DNA from: JBBRCE01 sp038205115
GTDB taxonomy: Bacteria; Planctomycetota; Planctomycetia; Pirellulales; JBBRCE01
Reading direction: 5' to 3'
Length of the DNA: 64,000 nt
NCBI GenBank assembly: GCA_038205115.1
Contig: JBBRCE010000001.1
Span: 124,001-188,000 of the forward strand
Shown here: positions 33,506 through 42,187 of the stretch, piece by piece
Numbering within the stretch: the first letter of the stretch is position 1
Layout of the letters: each line of letters begins with the position of its first letter
The notes under the pieces: model-generated
What the model was told of the DNA's origin: nothing
Database searches by the model: none
What the model saw: the letters and a program-made list of their open reading frames with translations, nothing else
Position numbers and translations under genes: made by a program

Positions 33506-35575
33506 CTACCGCGACGTTCTGCGGCCCTTGATTTTCGCGCGTCGAACCAGAAGTGCCATTGCGCCACTCCCGGCGAGCAACAACAGACCGCTGCTAGGTT
33601 CGGGTACCGCCGTCGGGGCGAAGGTCACGCCGCGAAGTGCGTCGCCAAAGGCTGCCGTCTGCAACACGTTGAACGATTCGGACGGCAAAGTGGTAGCGCT
33701 CAAACTATCGGTAATCGAAACCAATTGGTTTGGGTCCGCGCCTTCGTCCGTCAGCGTTTGACCGGTGGTCGAAGTCACGGCAAACAGCGTCACCGTGCCG
33801 TCGCCATTGTCTTCGCCAATCAGGTTGCGTAAACCGAGAGCTTGCAAGGCCAGACCGCCAGTGTTGTAACCCGGAATGGTGCTGGCAGCCAGCGTATATT
33901 GATAGTTCCATTGCGAGCCGTTCCAAAGCCATTTTTCCAAACCGCCTGCGGCGGCGTTGGTCAATCCCGCGCCGCCCTCGTCGGCGACATACATCGTCGA
34001 ATCGTTGGCGAACCAAACTCCAAACGGATGATGAATGATCGGCGTGGTGAGCGTTTTCGATTCGTTGGCTCCCGTGCTGGTGGTGGGCCAACCCGGTAGC
34101 GCGTTGAGACTTGCGGTCCCGGCGTTGACGGCCGATGCCAAGCCGGCGCTGGTGCCAGGCGCGACATACCCGCCGCCGTTTGGGTTGACCTGATAAACGG
34201 CGTCAAAGCCGTTACCGCCGCTGCCCTTGGTGACGTAGATCGTGTTGTTGTAATTCGTCAGCCCACGGAAGTTGTCGTCCTTGCCGGTTTTATCGGCGGC
34301 CAGACCAATCTGAGTGATCGAAAAGCCACGTTGATAACCGGGCGTCGTGCCGTAAGTTCCGTTCACTTTGCCAACGACCGTGCTATTGGTGACCGAGTCG
34401 AGATTGCCGGTTCCCGTGCCAATCGAATCGTTCAATCCCTTCTGAATCATCTGCACGCCGGTATTATCGCTGAGCATCGAATTCGACACCGCCGCGGTGT
34501 AGCTAACCGTTCCGGACGAATTTCCCGTGGGCGCTGCACTGGCGACAAAGTGCGTGGCGTCGCTAATCGACTGCACATAGCTTCCCGTGGCGAAACCGCT
34601 GCCGCTCAGTGGCATGCCAACCACGAGCTTGGAGGTATCAGCCACCGCGATGCTGCTGACACCGCTGCTAAACGCCACGCTCGTAAGTTGGTAGGCACCC
34701 TCGTTCGCAATGTAACTGCCTGAAGCGGCGCCGGTGGCTGCGGCGCTGATGGTGAAATGTGTGGGGTCGGTAATTGCGGTGACGTAGGTTCCGGTCGGAA
34801 CATTGGCGCCGGAGAAGGGCGTACCGACAAACATGTTGGCCGTGGTCGAAGTTCCGGACAGCGTGACGTTCGATCCTGCCAGGCTCACGCCAGACGCGTA
34901 TGTTTTGCTCGAGCCGTTGTTACCGGCGTTGCCCACCATGTAATAATTTCCGTTTGCGCCAAGCACCACGTTGCGTCCGTTGTTGCCGGAATACGTGTTG
35001 GTGGTGGTGACTTGCGCGATTCCGCTGAAATTTAATTCGACGACATCGCGTTGCGTAATCAAAACCCCTCGCCCGTTGACAGGGTTCGTAATGTCCACGT
35101 GGCCTGGAGTGTTCGAGTTCGAGACATCGAGTTGATTCGCCGCGGCCCCGTACGCCATGAACGTGACGGCTGTGCCGTCGGGCGTCAGGCTCAAACCGAG
35201 TTCGGATTTCGACGGAAAGCTCGTGGCAACGTTCACGCCCAACTGCGTCGAGATCAAACTCGAAACGTTCTGGCTGCTGACGAAGTTACCGGAGGTCGTG
35301 AGCTGATCGATGAAGATCGGCGATGTGATGCCAAATGCGGGATCGGGCGTTTCGTTTTGGAACACGCCCGGAAACGTGCCGTTGGCGACGGAAGCGGCGT
35401 TATTGGGCAGAACGCCCGGAAACAGAACCGAACTTGCGGTGCCGGAATATGTTGTGCGACTCACGACTAGATTGCGGCCCGGTTGCGCGAAGGCAACATG
35501 AAACCCTGAGAGCGACATCCAGGCCAACGCGGCCACGCCGACAGTTGACGAGGTGACGAATTTGCGTTTGAACAT
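33506..35575 (-). CDS. PEP-CTERM secreted protein
   Basis: The product is 689 residues from the ATG at 35575, with AGGA eight bases upstream. Residues 1-32 form a signal peptide ending in HVAFAQ. The body is rich in Ser, Thr, Gly, Ala and Asn. The C-terminus carries a PEP-CTERM sorting signal: VPEPSSGLLLLAGSGAMAL followed by LVRRAKIKGRRTSR, the motif, helix and basic tail recognised by exosortase. About residues 235-365 contain two related segments, FVGTPFSGANVPTGTYVTAI and VVGMPLSGSGFATGSYVQSI, each followed by a TDPTHF or SDATHF turn. The later part resembles a beta-propeller (DNFRGLTNYNNTIYVTKGSG, GVWFANDSTMYVADEGG). Confidence 0.9.
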   Translation of the reverse strand: MFKRKFVTSSTVGVAALAWMSLSGFHVAFAQPGRNLVVSRTTYSGTASSVLFPGVLPNNAASVANGTFPGVFQNETPDPAFGITSPIFIDQLTTSGNFVSSQNVSSLISTQLGVNVATSFPSKSELGLSLTPDGTAVTFMAYGAAANQLDVSNSNTPGHVDITNPVNGRGVLITQRDVVELNFSGIAQVTTTNTYSGNNGRNVVLGANGNYYMVGNAGNNGSSKTYASGVSLAGSNVTLSGTSTTANMFVGTPFSGANVPTGTYVTAITDPTHFTISAAATGAASGSYIANEGAYQLTSVAFSSGVSSIAVADTSKLVVGMPLSGSGFATGSYVQSISDATHFVASAAPTGNSSGTVSYTAAVSNSMLSDNTGVQMIQKGLNDSIGTGTGNLDSVTNSTVVGKVNGTYGTTPGYQRGFSITQIGLAADKTGKDDNFRGLTNYNNTIYVTKGSGGNGFDAVYQVNPNGGGYVAPGTSAGLASAVNAGTASLNALPGWPTTSTGANESKTLTTPIIHHPFGVWFANDSTMYVADEGGAGLTNAAAGGLEKWLWNGSQWNYQYTLAASTIPGYNTGGLALQALGLRNLIGEDNGDGTVTLFAVTSTTGQTLTDEGADPNQLVSITDSLSATTLPSESFNVLQTAAFGDALRGVTFAPTAVPEPSSGLLLLAGSGAMALLVRRAKIKGRRTSR

Positions 35576-35918
35576 TAGCAATTCCTGTTGGTTTGAGATC
35601 GCCGTGACAGTTCACGGCAAACGATGACGTCTGGATAGCGTGCGATGTTTGGAGCGATTCCACTGTTGGTCTTAAGGTATCCCGCTTGCATGTCGCTTTC
35701 GTTGCCCGTAGGTGTGATTCGCGTTAAAGTCGGCCCCAGCTTTGATGAGGTCGAAACTCCACGGGCGACGAGCGTGCCAAGCGGTTTGCCCGTTTCTGCG
35801 GTTGAAAATCGCGTTAATCGGTGGCCGAGTTTGCTTGACCGCTGCGCGGCGGTGGCAAACAATGAATTGCGTTGAGGGATGATCGGATCGGTCCGCAGGC
35901 GAGAGAGAGGCTTTGTCG
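35576..35918. other. divergent intergenic region, 343 bases
   Basis: It separates the PEP-CTERM gene (minus) and the Memo-family gene (plus) and should contain both promoters. The 3' edge carries GAGAGAGG at 35903-35910, eight bases before the Memo ATG, one of the clearest ribosome binding sites in the window. Otherwise nothing was recognised. Confidence 0.45.
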
Positions 35919-37196
35919 ATGTCCGCCACATTACGCCCGCGATTGCGCGCGCTGGAAATTTTTCCGTACCAGCAAGAATCCGAATCGGCCCGGCAACCGA
36001 TGTTTGTGGTCCGCGATCCCCAAGGCTTCAGCCAAACGGTGGTCTTGCCCTACCCGGCGGCGCTGTTGGCCACATTGATGGACGGTCGCCGCGAGCTAGG
36101 CGAAATTCAACGCGAGTTTCTGTCGCAGGCCGGAGGACCGGTGGCGCTGGCCGATGTGAATGGCTTGATCGAGCAACTGGACGAAGCGCTATTGCTCGAT
36201 TCGCCACGCTTCCGCGCGCATCGCCGCGCCGAGTTGGAAACCTATCTCGATAATCCCACGCGGCCCGCCGCGCATGCCGGGGGCGCATACGCCGGCCAGC
36301 CCGACGAACTGCGGCAGCAACTGGCCGAACTGTTTACCTGCGAGCAAGGGCCCGGCGCGGTCGATTGGGCGCAACCGGCCGCTTCGCCTGGCCGATTGTG
36401 CGGCGTGCTCAGTCCACATATCGATCTGCATCGTGGCGGACCGGCGTTTGCCTGGGCGTACAAAAAACTTGTGGAAGAAAACGCGGCCGACCTGTACATC
36501 ATCTTCGGCACCGCGCACACGGCCATGAAAAATCTGTTTTCCGTTTCGCGCAAAAACTTCGACACGCCGCTGGGCGCCGTCCAAACCGATCAAGCGTTCA
36601 TCGATTCGCTTCAGACGCATTTGGAACGTCAGCCCGATCGTGGCACGCTGAAACTGTTTGACGATGAACCGTCGCACCGCAAGGAACATTCGATTGAATT
36701 TCAAGCCGTGTTCCTGCAATACCTGCTGGCCGATCGTCGTCCGTTTCGGATCGTGCCGATTCTGACCGGCTCGTTCCACGGCTTTGTCGAAGAGTTGCGT
36801 CAGCCGGCCGAAGCGGGCGAAATCAACGCATTCGTCAGCGCTCTGCGGGCCACTGTGGCCGACTATCCTGGTACGGTGGCGTTCATCAGCGGTGGCGATC
36901 TGGCGCATGTCGGCCAGCGGTTTGGCGATGCGTGGCTGTTGGACGAACCGCGTTTGGCGGATCAGTCACGAGACGATCACCAACTCCTGGCCGCAGCGTG
37001 TCAGGCGGATGCCGCAGAGTTCTTCAATCATATTGCCCAGCAGCAGGATCAGCGGCGGATTTGCGGCTTGGCGCCGACCTACACCATGCTGCAAGTCATG
37101 CAACCCACGCGCGGCGAATTGCTGAAGTACGACCAAGCGGTCGAATCGGATGGCAGCGCGTGTGTCAGCTTCGCAAGCGTGGCATTTTACGGCTAA
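35919..37196 (+). CDS. Memo-family protein with N-terminal extension (AmmeMemoRadiSam protein B type)
   Basis: This 425-residue protein starts at the ATG at 35919, eight bases after a GAGAGAGG. Roughly residues 1-115 form an extra helical domain (LLATLMDGRRELGEIQREFL, then IEQLDEALLLD) that looks PqqD-like. The Memo domain follows: GVLSPHIDLHRGGPAFAWAY, LYIIFGTAHTAMKN, KEHSIEFQAVFLQYLL, FRIVPILTGSFHG, FISGGDLAHVGQRFG and RICGLAPTYTMLQ. The conserved His and Cys residues of the metal site appear present. Bacterial Memo proteins usually pair with AMMECR1 and a radical SAM protein, neither of which is nearby. Activity unknown. It overlaps the PIG-L gene tail to tail by four bases. Confidence 0.88.
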   Translation: MSATLRPRLRALEIFPYQQESESARQPMFVVRDPQGFSQTVVLPYPAALLATLMDGRRELGEIQREFLSQAGGPVALADVNGLIEQLDEALLLDSPRFRAHRRAELETYLDNPTRPAAHAGGAYAGQPDELRQQLAELFTCEQGPGAVDWAQPAASPGRLCGVLSPHIDLHRGGPAFAWAYKKLVEENAADLYIIFGTAHTAMKNLFSVSRKNFDTPLGAVQTDQAFIDSLQTHLERQPDRGTLKLFDDEPSHRKEHSIEFQAVFLQYLLADRRPFRIVPILTGSFHGFVEELRQPAEAGEINAFVSALRATVADYPGTVAFISGGDLAHVGQRFGDAWLLDEPRLADQSRDDHQLLAAACQADAAEFFNHIAQQQDQRRICGLAPTYTMLQVMQPTRGELLKYDQAVESDGSACVSFASVAFYG

Positions 37197-37834
37197 ATCA
37201 CCGCTTTGCGGCAATGGAAGGCTTCGGCGTGGCGATCGGCGGCGTGACATTCCACGCCGCGCAGACGGAGAATGGCGGAAAACGTGTCGCGCGTAAACCA
37301 GGGCTTACTGTGCTGCGAAGTAAACGCCTCCAGCAGGTAATTCAGCTTGCGGGCCGTAATCTCCGGCGGCAGCGGCACAAAGATGTTCGGCTTGCCGAGA
37401 TCGCCTTCGTACTTGGGAATCTCGTACTCCCAAATCAGATGATTGCGGAACGCACACCAGGTGAGTTCCGAGAGCAGCCGATGATCCTGATGGGCATCGT
37501 CGCCGCGATGCGTAAAAATCAGATCCGGCGTTGCCTCGGCGCGGATCGATTCGAAAAACGCCTTGATCGCCGCGCCTTCGTATGGAAAGTAACTATCGCG
37601 AAAGTTCTGCAGGCTGACGCGCGAACTGCCGGCCTCGCGCAAAAACAGTTCGGCGCTGACGCGGGCTTCGCGAGCGCGTTCCGGCGAGGCGCTGAACACC
37701 ACCCACTCCACATGCACGCCGGGATTCTCCGATAACAGCCGCAGCAGCGTTCCGCCGGCGCCAATCTCAATATCATCGGCGTGCGCGCCCAGACAGAGAA
37801 TGCGTTTCAGATTGTGTGGCCGTAAATTCAACAT
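37193..37834 (-). CDS. PIG-L/LmbE-family deacetylase
   Basis: The product is 213 residues from the ATG at 37834. The zinc-binding signature is LGAHADDIEIGAGGTLL, with His18, Asp20 and Asp21. The third ligand region is present as HRGDDAHQDHRLLSELT. Family members are zinc-dependent deacetylases of N-acetylglucosamine-type substrates. At the distal end of the polysaccharide locus, 196 bases after the nucleotidyltransferase gene, it could remove acetyl groups from a sugar nucleotide or lipid-linked sugar. This is inferred from position. The intervening gap contains the dispersed repeat, so co-transcription is uncertain. Confidence 0.9.
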   Translation of the reverse strand: MLNLRPHNLKRILCLGAHADDIEIGAGGTLLRLLSENPGVHVEWVVFSASPERAREARVSAELFLREAGSSRVSLQNFRDSYFPYEGAAIKAFFESIRAEATPDLIFTHRGDDAHQDHRLLSELTWCAFRNHLIWEYEIPKYEGDLGKPNIFVPLPPEITARKLNYLLEAFTSQHSKPWFTRDTFSAILRLRGVECHAADRHAEAFHCRKAVI

Positions 37835-37890
37835 GCAAAACCCGTTCGTCGCGATCGACTCACAAACTGAAAGGACATCAAACACGTTTG

Positions 37891-37976
37891 CGAACTTTGC
37901 GCCTTTGCGTTGAATTCGAATCCACAAGCCATCAGCGACCGGAACAATTCACCGCGAAGTCGCGAAGGACGCGAAG
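37891..37976. repeat. dispersed repeat, further copy with partial inverted partner
   Basis: 37950-37976 is the reverse complement of the 27-base unit at 21261-21287, with 25 of 27 bases identical. A shorter, weaker relative in opposite orientation (TTTGCGCCTTTGCG core) lies at 37891-37914. The element can thus fold back on itself, like the copy near 21.2 kb. It sits between the PIG-L and nucleotidyltransferase genes. Confidence 0.65.
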
Positions 37977-38030
37977 AAAGTTCGAGTGGTTTGCAGATTG
38001 ATCACAGATCGATTTTTTCGAAGTTGCCAA

Positions 38031-38885
38031 CTAGCGCGGCCGCTTGCTCACGCCATTGGCGCGTTGCACCATCTCGGTTGCGGCGCCCGCAGTGGTGGAC
38101 GCATCATCGTCATCCTTCCACAATTCCCAAGGCGTTTCGCCGCGGTCGACCATGTCGTCCAGACGCTGCTTTTCCTTGAAAGTATCCATGCAGCCCCAGA
38201 AGCCGCGATATTTATAGGCGGCCAGCTTCTCTTGTTGAATCAGCCGCTGGAACGGTTCGCTGACCAGCTCTTCGCCGTCGTGAATGGCGCGGAAGATATC
38301 GCGATTCAAAACGAAGTAGCCGCCGTTCATCCAGACGTCCGAGTCTCCGATGGCGCGGATGTCGCGCACCAGGCCGTCGTTGCCCATGCTCACGGCGTGG
38401 AAGCTTTGCATCGGCTTGACCGCCAGAAACGTGGCTGTGGCGTTTTGCTGCTGATGGAAATCAATCATCTCCGGCAGCGGCACATCGGTCAGACCGTCCG
38501 AGTAGTTGGCCAAAAACATTTCTTCGCCAGCCAAATGTTTTTCGACCGCGCACAACCGCTGGCCAATGTTGCTACTGGCGCCCGAGTTGACAAACGTGAT
38601 GGTCCAATCGTGAATGTCGCTGCTCAGCAGTTTGACTTTGTTGCCGTTGCCGGACATCACAAAGTCGTTGGAGACGCATTCATCGTAGTTCAAGAAGTAG
38701 TTCTTGATGGCGTCGCCTTTCCAGCCCAAGCAGAGAATGAAATCCTTATGCCCAAAATGCGCATAGTATTTCATCACGTGCCAGAGGATGGGCCGGTAGC
38801 CGATGTTGACCAGCGGCTTGGGAATGTTATCGGAATACTCGCGGAGCCGCATGCCGAAGCCACCGCAGAAGAGCACGACTTTCAT
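38031..38885 (-). CDS. sugar nucleotidyltransferase, RfbF (glucose-1-phosphate cytidylyltransferase)-like
   Basis: This 284-residue enzyme joins a sugar-1-phosphate to a nucleotide. The N-terminal loop GGFGMRLREYSDNIPKPLVN and the following PILWHVMKYYAHFGHKDFIL match RfbF-type cytidylyltransferases. So do VMSGNGNKVKLL, FLANYSDGLTDV (metal Asp) and GYFVLNRDIF. RfbF is normally followed by CDP-glucose 4,6-dehydratase, and no such gene is present here. The nearest partners are a SAF-domain oxidoreductase 24 bases upstream and an RfbC-like epimerase. The true nucleotide and sugar are therefore open. The last 25 residues are non-conserved. Confidence 0.85.
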   Translation of the reverse strand: MKVVLFCGGFGMRLREYSDNIPKPLVNIGYRPILWHVMKYYAHFGHKDFILCLGWKGDAIKNYFLNYDECVSNDFVMSGNGNKVKLLSSDIHDWTITFVNSGASSNIGQRLCAVEKHLAGEEMFLANYSDGLTDVPLPEMIDFHQQQNATATFLAVKPMQSFHAVSMGNDGLVRDIRAIGDSDVWMNGGYFVLNRDIFRAIHDGEELVSEPFQRLIQQEKLAAYKYRGFWGCMDTFKEKQRLDDMVDRGETPWELWKDDDDASTTAGAATEMVQRANGVSKRPR

Positions 38886-38909
38886 GATTGTTTACCAGGC
38901 AGGTGTGAA

Positions 38910-40232
38910 TTAAAGGGCCGCGGCGGGCGAAAGCGAGGAGCGTGAAAGAGCGTCGGCGAAGTGTGCGTTTTGCTCGCTGCGCAATTGATCGCACAGCCGA
39001 CCGGCCGGGAGTTGCACATCGGCATAAGTGATGGGTTGATCGGCCGGCACGTCGCGCAACAGCCGGCAGCCGTCTGCCAGACCCATCGGCAGCGTGTTTT
39101 GGCCAATGCTGGTTTCCGCGTTATCGATCATGCCGTAGCAGGTGAAGCCGCCGATGCCGTCGAGCAGTTCGCCCGCTTTGAGCGGCCGCTTGGCCACCGT
39201 GACCACATCACAGACCGGCGCGCCGATCGGCGTGACGGCGGCATCTTGAAACAGCGCCACGCGGCCCACGGTCACGGCCACTTCCAAATGCGGCAGATGA
39301 AACGGCGTATAGAACACGTACAGCGGACCGTCGCCCATTTTGAAGTAACTCATTTGATGAGCTTTGTAGGGGTTGTCGTTGTAGCCAACGACAAACGCGC
39401 CGCTGCCGGGTTCCGCGCCTAACACGAAGTCGACCAGCGGCTCATGCAATAATTGCTCGGCCGAAAAATGTTGCAACACGTCTTTCACGTGGGCGCAGCG
39501 ATGCCCAAACATGCCGCGGCGGCCGGCGCGCAGCCCCGTGGCGTTGGCCACGATGCAGGTCTCCATCGAAAGTTTGGTGCCGTCGGCAAACGAGGTCACC
39601 ATGTTGACGTTTTGTTTGGTTTTTTCGGCAAAGCCAAGCTGTGTGTCCGGATTGCGGCGGACGTCGTAAAAGCCTTTGATATTGCCGGCCATCACCGGTT
39701 GATAGCCGATGGTTTTGACAAACCGATACAAGTTCAACGCCACGCCTGGCTCGTCGCCCTCGGTGTTGGTGATGACGACGCCCGCGCGGTCCGCGTAGAC
39801 TTTGAGCATCGGGCCGATGGTGGCGTCCAGTTCGGCATTCATCAGCACCACGTGTTTGCCATAGCGGATGGCCTGCATGACCGTGTGGGCAGACTGCTCG
39901 ACATGACCGGTGACTTCGATCACCACATCCACGCCGTCCGCCTGGCAGAGCAGCGCGGGATCTTCGACCACCACGGCACGACCGGCGACGATCGCCCGGT
40001 CGACTTGCGACGCATTCTCGGGCCGCGCGTAGTCTGTGACGCCCGCTTCGAGATAGGCGCGCTGGGCCGATTCCGCGCGGCGCGCGGCAATGCCCACCAA
40101 ACGCAAGCCGGGCAGCGGCGTGAGCAACTGCTGCGCGATGGCGCGGCCCATGAAGCCGGCGCCAATCAGCGCGACGCGCACCGGTCGGTCTTGGTCTTCA
40201 CGCAATTGCAGGGCTTTGTCGAGAATCATCAT
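38910..40232 (-). CDS. NAD(P)-dependent oxidoreductase with C-terminal SAF domain (homoserine dehydrogenase-like)
   Basis: The product is 440 residues from the first of two adjacent ATGs at 40232. The N-terminal Rossmann fold begins VRVALIGAGFMGRAIAQQLL. The middle carries VDVVIEVTGHVEQSAHTVMQ, NTEGDEPGVALNLYRFVK, and GNIKGFYDVRRNPDTQ. The C-terminus holds a SAF-like domain (KRPLKAGELLDGIGG, then DVPADQPITYADVQLP). This matches the family annotated as predicted homoserine dehydrogenase with SAF domain (COG4091). Such proteins recur in surface-sugar clusters, where they probably oxidise or reduce a sugar or small acid precursor. The reaction is unproven. Next to the RfbF- and RfbC-like genes, it likely acts in the same branch. 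Confidence 0.85.
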   Translation of the reverse strand: MMILDKALQLREDQDRPVRVALIGAGFMGRAIAQQLLTPLPGLRLVGIAARRAESAQRAYLEAGVTDYARPENASQVDRAIVAGRAVVVEDPALLCQADGVDVVIEVTGHVEQSAHTVMQAIRYGKHVVLMNAELDATIGPMLKVYADRAGVVITNTEGDEPGVALNLYRFVKTIGYQPVMAGNIKGFYDVRRNPDTQLGFAEKTKQNVNMVTSFADGTKLSMETCIVANATGLRAGRRGMFGHRCAHVKDVLQHFSAEQLLHEPLVDFVLGAEPGSGAFVVGYNDNPYKAHQMSYFKMGDGPLYVFYTPFHLPHLEVAVTVGRVALFQDAAVTPIGAPVCDVVTVAKRPLKAGELLDGIGGFTCYGMIDNAETSIGQNTLPMGLADGCRLLRDVPADQPITYADVQLPAGRLCDQLRSEQNAHFADALSRSSLSPAAAL

Positions 40233-40264
40233 CGGTGGAGTGTCTCGTGCGAGGAAAAATCGAG

Positions 40265-40819
40265 TTAAGAGCGAACCAGAGTGGTGGCCGCCGCCGACCA
40301 ATCCGCGCAGTCGCGGTCTTTGTCGGAAATCGAACTGACCGGCAGCGGCCACTCGATGTTGAAGTGCGAATCGTTGTAGCGGACCGCGCGGCACTGCGCG
40401 GAGGAGAAAAACGCGCTGGTCTGATAGCTCATTTCGCTGTTGTCCGCCAAGGTTTGATAGCCGTGCGCGCACTGCTCGGGAATGTACAGCGCCAGGCCAT
40501 TTTCCGGCGTGAGTTCGACGCCCACCCACTGGCCGAGCGTTGCCGAACCGGGCCGCAGATCGATGGCCACATCGTAAATGGCGCCGCGCGTGCAGCGGAC
40601 GATTTTGACTTCCGCCTGCGGTGCCACTTGGTAATGCATGCCGCGCAGCGTGCCGGACTGATGCGAAAAACCGACGTTGGTTTGCACATACGTGGTTTTC
40701 AAACCGAAGTTTCGCATCTCGCGCTCGCACCAGGCGCGGGCAAAGTAGCCGCGCTCGTCAACCAATTTGTCGAGTTGCAACACATACACGCCGGGCAGTT
40801 TGGTCGCATGGAGTTTCAT
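40265..40819 (-). CDS. RfbC-like sugar 3,5-epimerase
   Basis: This 184-residue cupin-fold protein is related to dTDP-4-dehydrorhamnose 3,5-epimerase. The signature SGTLRGMHYQVAPQAEVKIV contains the active-site His, followed by RGAIYDVAIDLRPGS and LYIPEQCAHGYQTLAD. The C-terminal VRYNDSHFNIEWPL replaces the more usual RWDDP form. RmlA, RmlB and RmlD are absent, so it is unlikely to make dTDP-rhamnose here; another keto-sugar is probable. It sits 32 bases before the SAF-domain oxidoreductase. Confidence 0.9.
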   Translation of the reverse strand: MKLHATKLPGVYVLQLDKLVDERGYFARAWCEREMRNFGLKTTYVQTNVGFSHQSGTLRGMHYQVAPQAEVKIVRCTRGAIYDVAIDLRPGSATLGQWVGVELTPENGLALYIPEQCAHGYQTLADNSEMSYQTSAFFSSAQCRAVRYNDSHFNIEWPLPVSSISDKDRDCADWSAAATTLVRS

Positions 40820-40849
40820 GTTCGAATCTCGTCGGTTAGGCAGAAAGCG

Positions 40850-42187
40850 CTAAACGCCAATTCCTTCGTATCGCGAAAAATTCTCTTTAGCCAACATTCG
40901 CCGGCCGTCCACAAACAGCGGCTGCGGGTTTTGTTGCCGCAGCAGTTCCGGCAGCGCGTGGAATTCGTCCCAGCGCGTGACGAGCACCACGGCTTGCGCG
41001 TCCTGCACCACATCGCTCAGCGCGCCACACACTTCGACCGGCTTGGCGCCCAGCAATTGCTTGGCTGCCGCACCGGCCACCGGATCGTAGGCGCGAATCG
41101 CCGCGCCTTCGGCCAGCAGCGCATCGATGATGCCAAACGCCGGCGACTGACGCAGGTCGTCGGTGTCGGGCTTGAACGTCAGCCCCAGCACCGAAGTTCG
41201 TACGCCGGACAGCGACGGAAAATGTTTTTTCAACAGCGACACCACTCGCTGTGGACGCTGACGATTGATATACAGCACGGCGTCCAACAGCGGCATGGCT
41301 ACGTTATGTTGCTGCCCATGACTGGCCAGCGCGGCCACGTCCTTGGGCAAGCAACTGCCGCCGAAGCCGCAACCGGCCAGCAAAAACGAACTGATGGGCG
41401 CCACCACGCGCTGGCCATCGGCCGCGCGCGGGCTAAGATAATTCGAGCAGTGCACGCCTTGCATGACGTCCAGCACGTCCACGCCGCCGAGGCCCGTACA
41501 GAGATTGCCAATTTCGTTGGCGAACGAAATCATCGTGGCCAGCAGCGAATTCGAAGCGTACTTAATCATCTCCGCCACCTTGTTGCTGGTGGGCAGGTGC
41601 GGGCAATCCGTGAAATCGTGGTACAGCGCATCCAGCGTTTGTTGCGTCCGCGCATCGCTGCCGCCAATCACGATTCGGTCTGGCTGCATGAAGTCGGCCA
41701 CGGCCTGGCCTTCGGTCAGAAACTCGGGGTTCATGCCGAGGCCGATCTGCGCGCCCAGCGCCTTGCCGGACTCGGCCTGTAGAATCGGACCCACCACGTC
41801 GTCCGTGGTGCCAGGCACAACCGTGCTCTTGACCGCCACGACGTGATAGTCGGTTTTGTCGCGCAGCGCTTGGCCAATTTGTTGCGCTGCGGCGCGAATG
41901 TACGTGAGGTCGATCTGCTGGCCATCGAAGGGCGTGCCGACCGCGATCAGCGTGATCTCCGTGGCAAGCACGGCGGCGCGAAGATCCGTGGTGGCTCGCA
42001 AGCCGCGATCGGCATGCCGCGAAAGCAACTCCGGCAAACCTAATTCGTGAATCGGAGCCTGGGCCGACTCGATGGCCGCGATCTTTCGCGGATCGACGTC
42101 AACCAGCGTCACCTGATGACCTTTTTCGGCCAGGCAAACGCCGGTCACTAAGCCGACATAGCCGGCACCAATGATGGAAACACGCAT
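40850..42187 (-). CDS. UDP-glucose 6-dehydrogenase family protein
   Basis: This 445-residue enzyme oxidises a nucleotide hexose to the uronic acid with NAD. Landmarks are SIIGAGYVGLVTGVCLAEKG (NAD site), KSTVVPGTTDDV, GMNPEFLTEGQAV, KYASNSLLATMISFANEI, the catalytic Cys in GCGFGGSCLPKDVAAL, and LGLTFKPDTDDLRQSPA. UDP-glucose is the likely substrate because the adjacent upstream gene resembles UDP-glucuronate decarboxylase. The SCLPKD form also occurs in GDP-mannose dehydrogenase, so that remains an alternative. Its ATG directly abuts the stop of the upstream gene. Confidence 0.93.
   Translation of the reverse strand: MRVSIIGAGYVGLVTGVCLAEKGHQVTLVDVDPRKIAAIESAQAPIHELGLPELLSRHADRGLRATTDLRAAVLATEITLIAVGTPFDGQQIDLTYIRAAAQQIGQALRDKTDYHVVAVKSTVVPGTTDDVVGPILQAESGKALGAQIGLGMNPEFLTEGQAVADFMQPDRIVIGGSDARTQQTLDALYHDFTDCPHLPTSNKVAEMIKYASNSLLATMISFANEIGNLCTGLGGVDVLDVMQGVHCSNYLSPRAADGQRVVAPISSFLLAGCGFGGSCLPKDVAALASHGQQHNVAMPLLDAVLYINRQRPQRVVSLLKKHFPSLSGVRTSVLGLTFKPDTDDLRQSPAFGIIDALLAEGAAIRAYDPVAGAAAKQLLGAKPVEVCGALSDVVQDAQAVVLVTRWDEFHALPELLRQQNPQPLFVDGRRMLAKENFSRYEGIGV

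Noticed and set aside
40235..41782. Open frame of 515 codons on the plus strand across the sugar dehydrogenase region
   Set aside because: It spans two well-supported minus-strand genes and has shadow composition.
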